This document shows, in pieces, positions 61,041 to 64,000 of a DNA stretch of 64,000 nucleotides (within the stretch, counting starts at the first letter, position 1; each line of letters starts with the position of its first letter). The stretch is from Isoperla grammatica (taxonomy: Eukaryota > Arthropoda > Insecta > Plecoptera > Perlodidae). The position numbers and the translations under genes are program-made. The DNA lies in NCBI GenBank assembly GCA_945910005.1, contig OX246747.1:6969966-7033965 (forward strand), written 5' to 3'. The notes below the pieces were generated by a model. That model was not told the origin of the DNA. It was given only the letters and a program-made list of their open reading frames with translations, and ran no database searches.

Positions 61041-61495
61041 GTCCCTGGGCAGGAAGGTAATTTGAAAAAACAGCCTCGGAATACACTTTTACTATAAAAC
61101 AGAGAGTTACAAGACTGAAATAATAAACAACAAATATGTTACAATATAAAATACTGTAAAAATATAAATTTTCAGTTAAAAAAATAGGAACATCCGAGGC
61201 ATAGGCCTATGCCTAGTTTCTCTATTGCTAGTTATCAGATTTACATCAAAAATTAGTAACACAGTAACAATACTCATTCTGATATGTATTTTATTTTTAC
61301 GCAAAAAATAAAACCACTTTCTAGTAGATACCTAGGCCTACCTATAGGTCTCACACAAACCAACCATTGAACCTAAACAAAACCATGATTATTCTATGTG
61401 AAATTTCGATAATGTTTCGTATAATGTTCTGGCGGGATGAATCACTTACTAGGTCACGGTTGATGGCAATACCCTCTTTCGCCTGATTCCCCGTG
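61041..61495. other. No feature recognised
   Basis: AT-rich DNA with AGGCCTAT-type short motifs. No gene was seen. Confidence 0.5.
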
Positions 61496-61496
61496 A

Positions 61497-61728
61497 TTGA
61501 TTGATATTGGGGCCTAACGTCTTATATTTTTACAACTTGGCTAATCAAGACGATCCCGTTGAACCAGTACTCTTTAACCCTTCGGATCCTGCTAAATCCA
61601 CAAAGTGGAATTTAGCTGACAAGGTTTTGCTCTCAGTTGTGGATTCAGTGGCATTATCTCCATCATGTAATAGACCTCTCAATTTAAAAAGATCTATTTT
61701 TTGGAGTGAAACAAGGTTGCAAATATAG
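61497..61728 (+). other. Dispersed repeat fragment leading into an unassigned open frame
   Basis: Starts with the GGGGCCTAACGTCTTATATT block, then a frame [20 protein letters not shown] of unknown nature, possibly part of an exon or element. No family was recognised. Confidence 0.3.
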
Positions 61729-61729
61729 A

Positions 61730-62510
61730 TGTATTTACAATATTACACTGTTTAAAATAATATATTATGAAACACAAAACATGAAATTACAAAATATGAA
61801 ATAACAGTTGGTTATTGGCAGTTTGACTTATAATGTAAGTTCTTTAGTTCTTGAATTCTTTGTATAGTTCTTTGTTTTGTTCTTTTATCGTTTAATATTT
61901 GTTTTATAGTGTTAAGCTTTAAATCATAGTTCGTTTCACTTTCACTCACACGTTTATAGTTCGTAATTCTTTGTTCGTTAAATCTTTGTTTATAAGTTTT
62001 GAGATTTAGATCATGATCGATTCAAACACAATGTTTATACGTTACGGTTTGTAGTTCAAGTTGTAGTTGTAGTGGTTGTAGTTGTAGTTTCGGTGAATGC
62101 CTATTTGAGGCATGTTGAACGGACCCGTTACCAGCCCCCTGGTCCCGGTCCTGGAGAAGGCTCGCCGCTGGTCCTTACAGACACGTCTGTCCTCGGATGT
62201 TACTGTTGGCCGATTGTTTGGCGTTTCTTTGTCCGTTCTGGAATCTTCGGTGTGAAGTGGGGTGGGGGGTAACTGCTTTTCGTTGGTTTGTGGCGGGTGT
62301 TGCTATGGAGAGTTGCATAATGCGATCACACACGCGCGAGCTTGCTACGCACTTGGTACTTGGTATTTCCTGTTTCGCAATCTTTAGGATTTAATTACTT
62401 GTGTGGTCAATGTTCGATTTGAGGGTTCTTTTATTTGAAGACATACGCATCGGCACACGTGCACTGTCCGTATAGTCCATTCTAAAAACATGTGCCAAAT
62501 GCTGTAATGA
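61730..62510 (-). repeat. Dispersed element, copy 2 (inverted relative to 45.1-45.9 kb)
   Basis: Reverse-complement similarity to 45120-45860, including GGCATGTTGAACGGACCCGT, GTTTCTTTGTCCGTTCTGGA, ATCTTCGGTGTGAAGTGGGG and TCTAAAAACATGTG. The order of blocks is preserved. Confidence 0.65.
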
Positions 62511-62787
62511 ATTAATTGAAAAATCTCGTACACGTGTGTTCCAAATTGCAGGCTTAATCTATATATAAATACTTAGCAAGAACTTATTACAATAATTTTC
62601 TGTTTGAAATACTTTTCATTTTCAGCGAAGTTATGGGTTAGTTACGCGTTGGCCTAGGCCTAGCAGCCGATGACTACAGCGACTGGTCACCGCCCATGCC
62701 GCAGACGTCAACCTCACCTTCAAGACATGTTCGTTTGGTGCTGGAATCGCGTTTGGTGTTGAAGAGGTTGATGAGCATGTAAAAAGG

Positions 62788-63057
62788 CCAAAGCGAGTTT
62801 TTACGATCAAGAAACTACCGGTTTCCTCGTCACGTAATCATAGAACTGTGTGACGAGCTCGAGACAGTGTTGGGCAGGGCTACGGCTCGATCACATGCGT
62901 TACCAGTCCACACACAGGTGCTAACATCTTTACGATATATGGCACAAGCTAGCTTCCAAAATAATTTGGGGAACGTGGCTGGGAAAAGCCAGTCTAGCTG
63001 CAGCCATGTCCTCAAAACATTCTGTGAATCTGTAATTGCGATGTCTTATTTTACTTG
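62788..63057 (+). pseudogene. Harbinger (HARBI1-like) transposase, N-terminal part
   Basis: Encodes LRSRNYRFPRHVIIELCDEL, then GRATARSHALPVHTQVLTSL, RYMAQASFQNNLGN and KSQSSCSHVLKTFCESV, the helix-rich N-terminal region of Harbinger/HARBI1 nucleases. An earlier stop and frame change (around 62780) and a stop at 63057 bound it. The gap to the next part, 63058-63395, could be an intron or insertion. Confidence 0.75.
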
Positions 63058-63395
63058 ACCAATTCAGGTCGTAGGTCTAGGCCAGTTAGCCATTGAGATA
63101 ATAAGATACCCTCAAATGATAATTTGTGATTAATATGGTTATGAACTCGGGCTATAAGATTACCCGCTCAGTTTCAAACGATAGCGGAGGAAATGTTTTT
63201 CTCTTTCAATAGTTGGCAGAGACGGGCATGCGCGATGTCATTGAAATCAGCTGTTGGTTGTCAAGAAAGAAATGTCAATTGGTATTAAAATGTTTGTTCG
63301 TTGAGGGAGACGTCTCTAAAGCCAAGTATTTCTATCAAAGAACATTAATGGAAAGGAAATAGCTACTTCCTAACAGTTTGTAGACGGGATTCGGA

Positions 63396-64000
63396 AATGA
63401 TATGTATCTAGCAGTGTGCCAGAAAACGGTTAGTAATGCCATTTCCGAAATACCAAATGGTCTCACACAACTGATGGATCGATATGTGACATTTCCAATA
63501 GACGTCGAGGGACAGAGTACTGTAATGAAGGGATTTGCAAACAAGTATGGAATAATGGGTCTTCTTGGATTGATTGACTGCACTCACATCTCAATTGTAC
63601 CTCCAAGCTCAGCTGATCCCGACTATGCAGAACATAATTATGTAAACAGAAAGGGTCAGCATACCATAAATGTCCAGCTGGTGTGTGATGTTAACAAGCA
63701 AATTCTGCACGTCAATGCACTCCATCATGGCAAGGCGAGCTAAAGACAGCAGAACATCTAGAATCACGATTAGTTACACGTTCAAGCGACAGGTACATTT
63801 GGCGTCACTGCAATCTACGTCAACACTTTGTGGACGAGTACCGGCGTAATCGCTGAACAAAAAAGTATTTGTTTGGCGACATCGGGTACAGTTTGGAACC
63901 GTGGATGCTAATACCCGACCTTACGGCAGCAGAAGGTTCGCGAGAACAACGCTTCCAACAACTTACAATGCCATGTAAGGGTGGGTATAGAAAGGTGCAA
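63396..64000 (+). pseudogene. Harbinger transposase, catalytic part, cut by window edge
   Basis: Contains SNAISEIPNGLTQLMDRYVT, then GIMGLLGLIDCTHISIV (first catalytic Asp region), YVNRKGQHTINVQLVCDVNK and, in another frame after a stop near 63741, FGDIGYSLEPWMLIPDLTAA and EQRFQQL. These are the DDE-type nuclease motifs of PIF/Harbinger. Stops and frameshifts show decay. The remaining C-terminus lies outside the window. Confidence 0.8.

Overview
This is a repeat-dominated stretch of an animal nuclear genome, most likely an arthropod. It has spliced genes with GT-AG introns, many kinds of transposable elements, microsatellites and one run of Ns. The arthropod call rests mainly on a minus-strand serine protease whose C-terminal half resembles crustacean and insect brachyurin or chymotrypsin proteins ([26 protein letters not shown]). 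I cannot name a species.

Layout. 0-1.4 kb: end of a Penelope-like retroelement and a short MITE. 2.0-19.6 kb: four exons of the serine protease on the minus strand; their splice phases agree. The intron between the catalytic-Asp exon (19448-19614) and the next exon (4284-4379) is about 15 kb and is almost filled by a 13.3-kb minisatellite of 75- and 73-bp units. 19.6-24.6 kb: unassigned AT-rich DNA with short repeats. 24.7-29.35 kb: a decayed CR1-like LINE whose first ORF carries a 2A-like peptide, interrupted by a 1.77-kb P-like DNA transposon with a THAP remnant. 29.5-33.7 kb: another THAP fragment, a hAT-type MITE, a 200-N gap and 1.2 kb of (TTA)n. 33.7-36.5 kb: a Jockey-like LINE. 37.3-39.6 kb: a 178-bp satellite. 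39.7-41.0 kb: a multi-exon zinc-finger gene. 41.1-48.4 kb: several tandem and inverted repeats, including a 47-bp minisatellite. 49.5-50.7 kb: a broken pogo/Tigger transposase carrying the same MITE. 50.6-54.3 kb: the 178-bp satellite in the opposite orientation, itself interrupted. 54.6-55.9 kb: a hAT-type element. 56.3-59.4 kb: a Tx1/L1-type LINE remnant and a decayed hAT transposase. 59.6-60.3 kb: two kinesin motor exons on the minus strand. 62.7-64 kb: a decayed Harbinger transposase running off the edge.

The most unusual feature is the intronic minisatellite. Read in the protease direction, each unit begins with the last 13 bases of the protease exon and its 5' splice site (GTGAGTAT). 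It continues with the end of a roughly 160-bp MITE that is found intact elsewhere in the window. The join creates a perfect TGACGTCA (CRE), and the 75-bp version also carries TATAAATA 14 bp downstream. The exon end, splice donor, CRE and TATA-like box are therefore repeated about 177 times inside one intron, in the orientation of the host gene. The sequence shows this structure directly. Any effect on transcription or splicing is inference.

Only the protease, the zinc-finger gene and the kinesin exons look like host genes. Most other coding-like sequence is mobile-element debris, and no operon-like or pathway grouping is visible.
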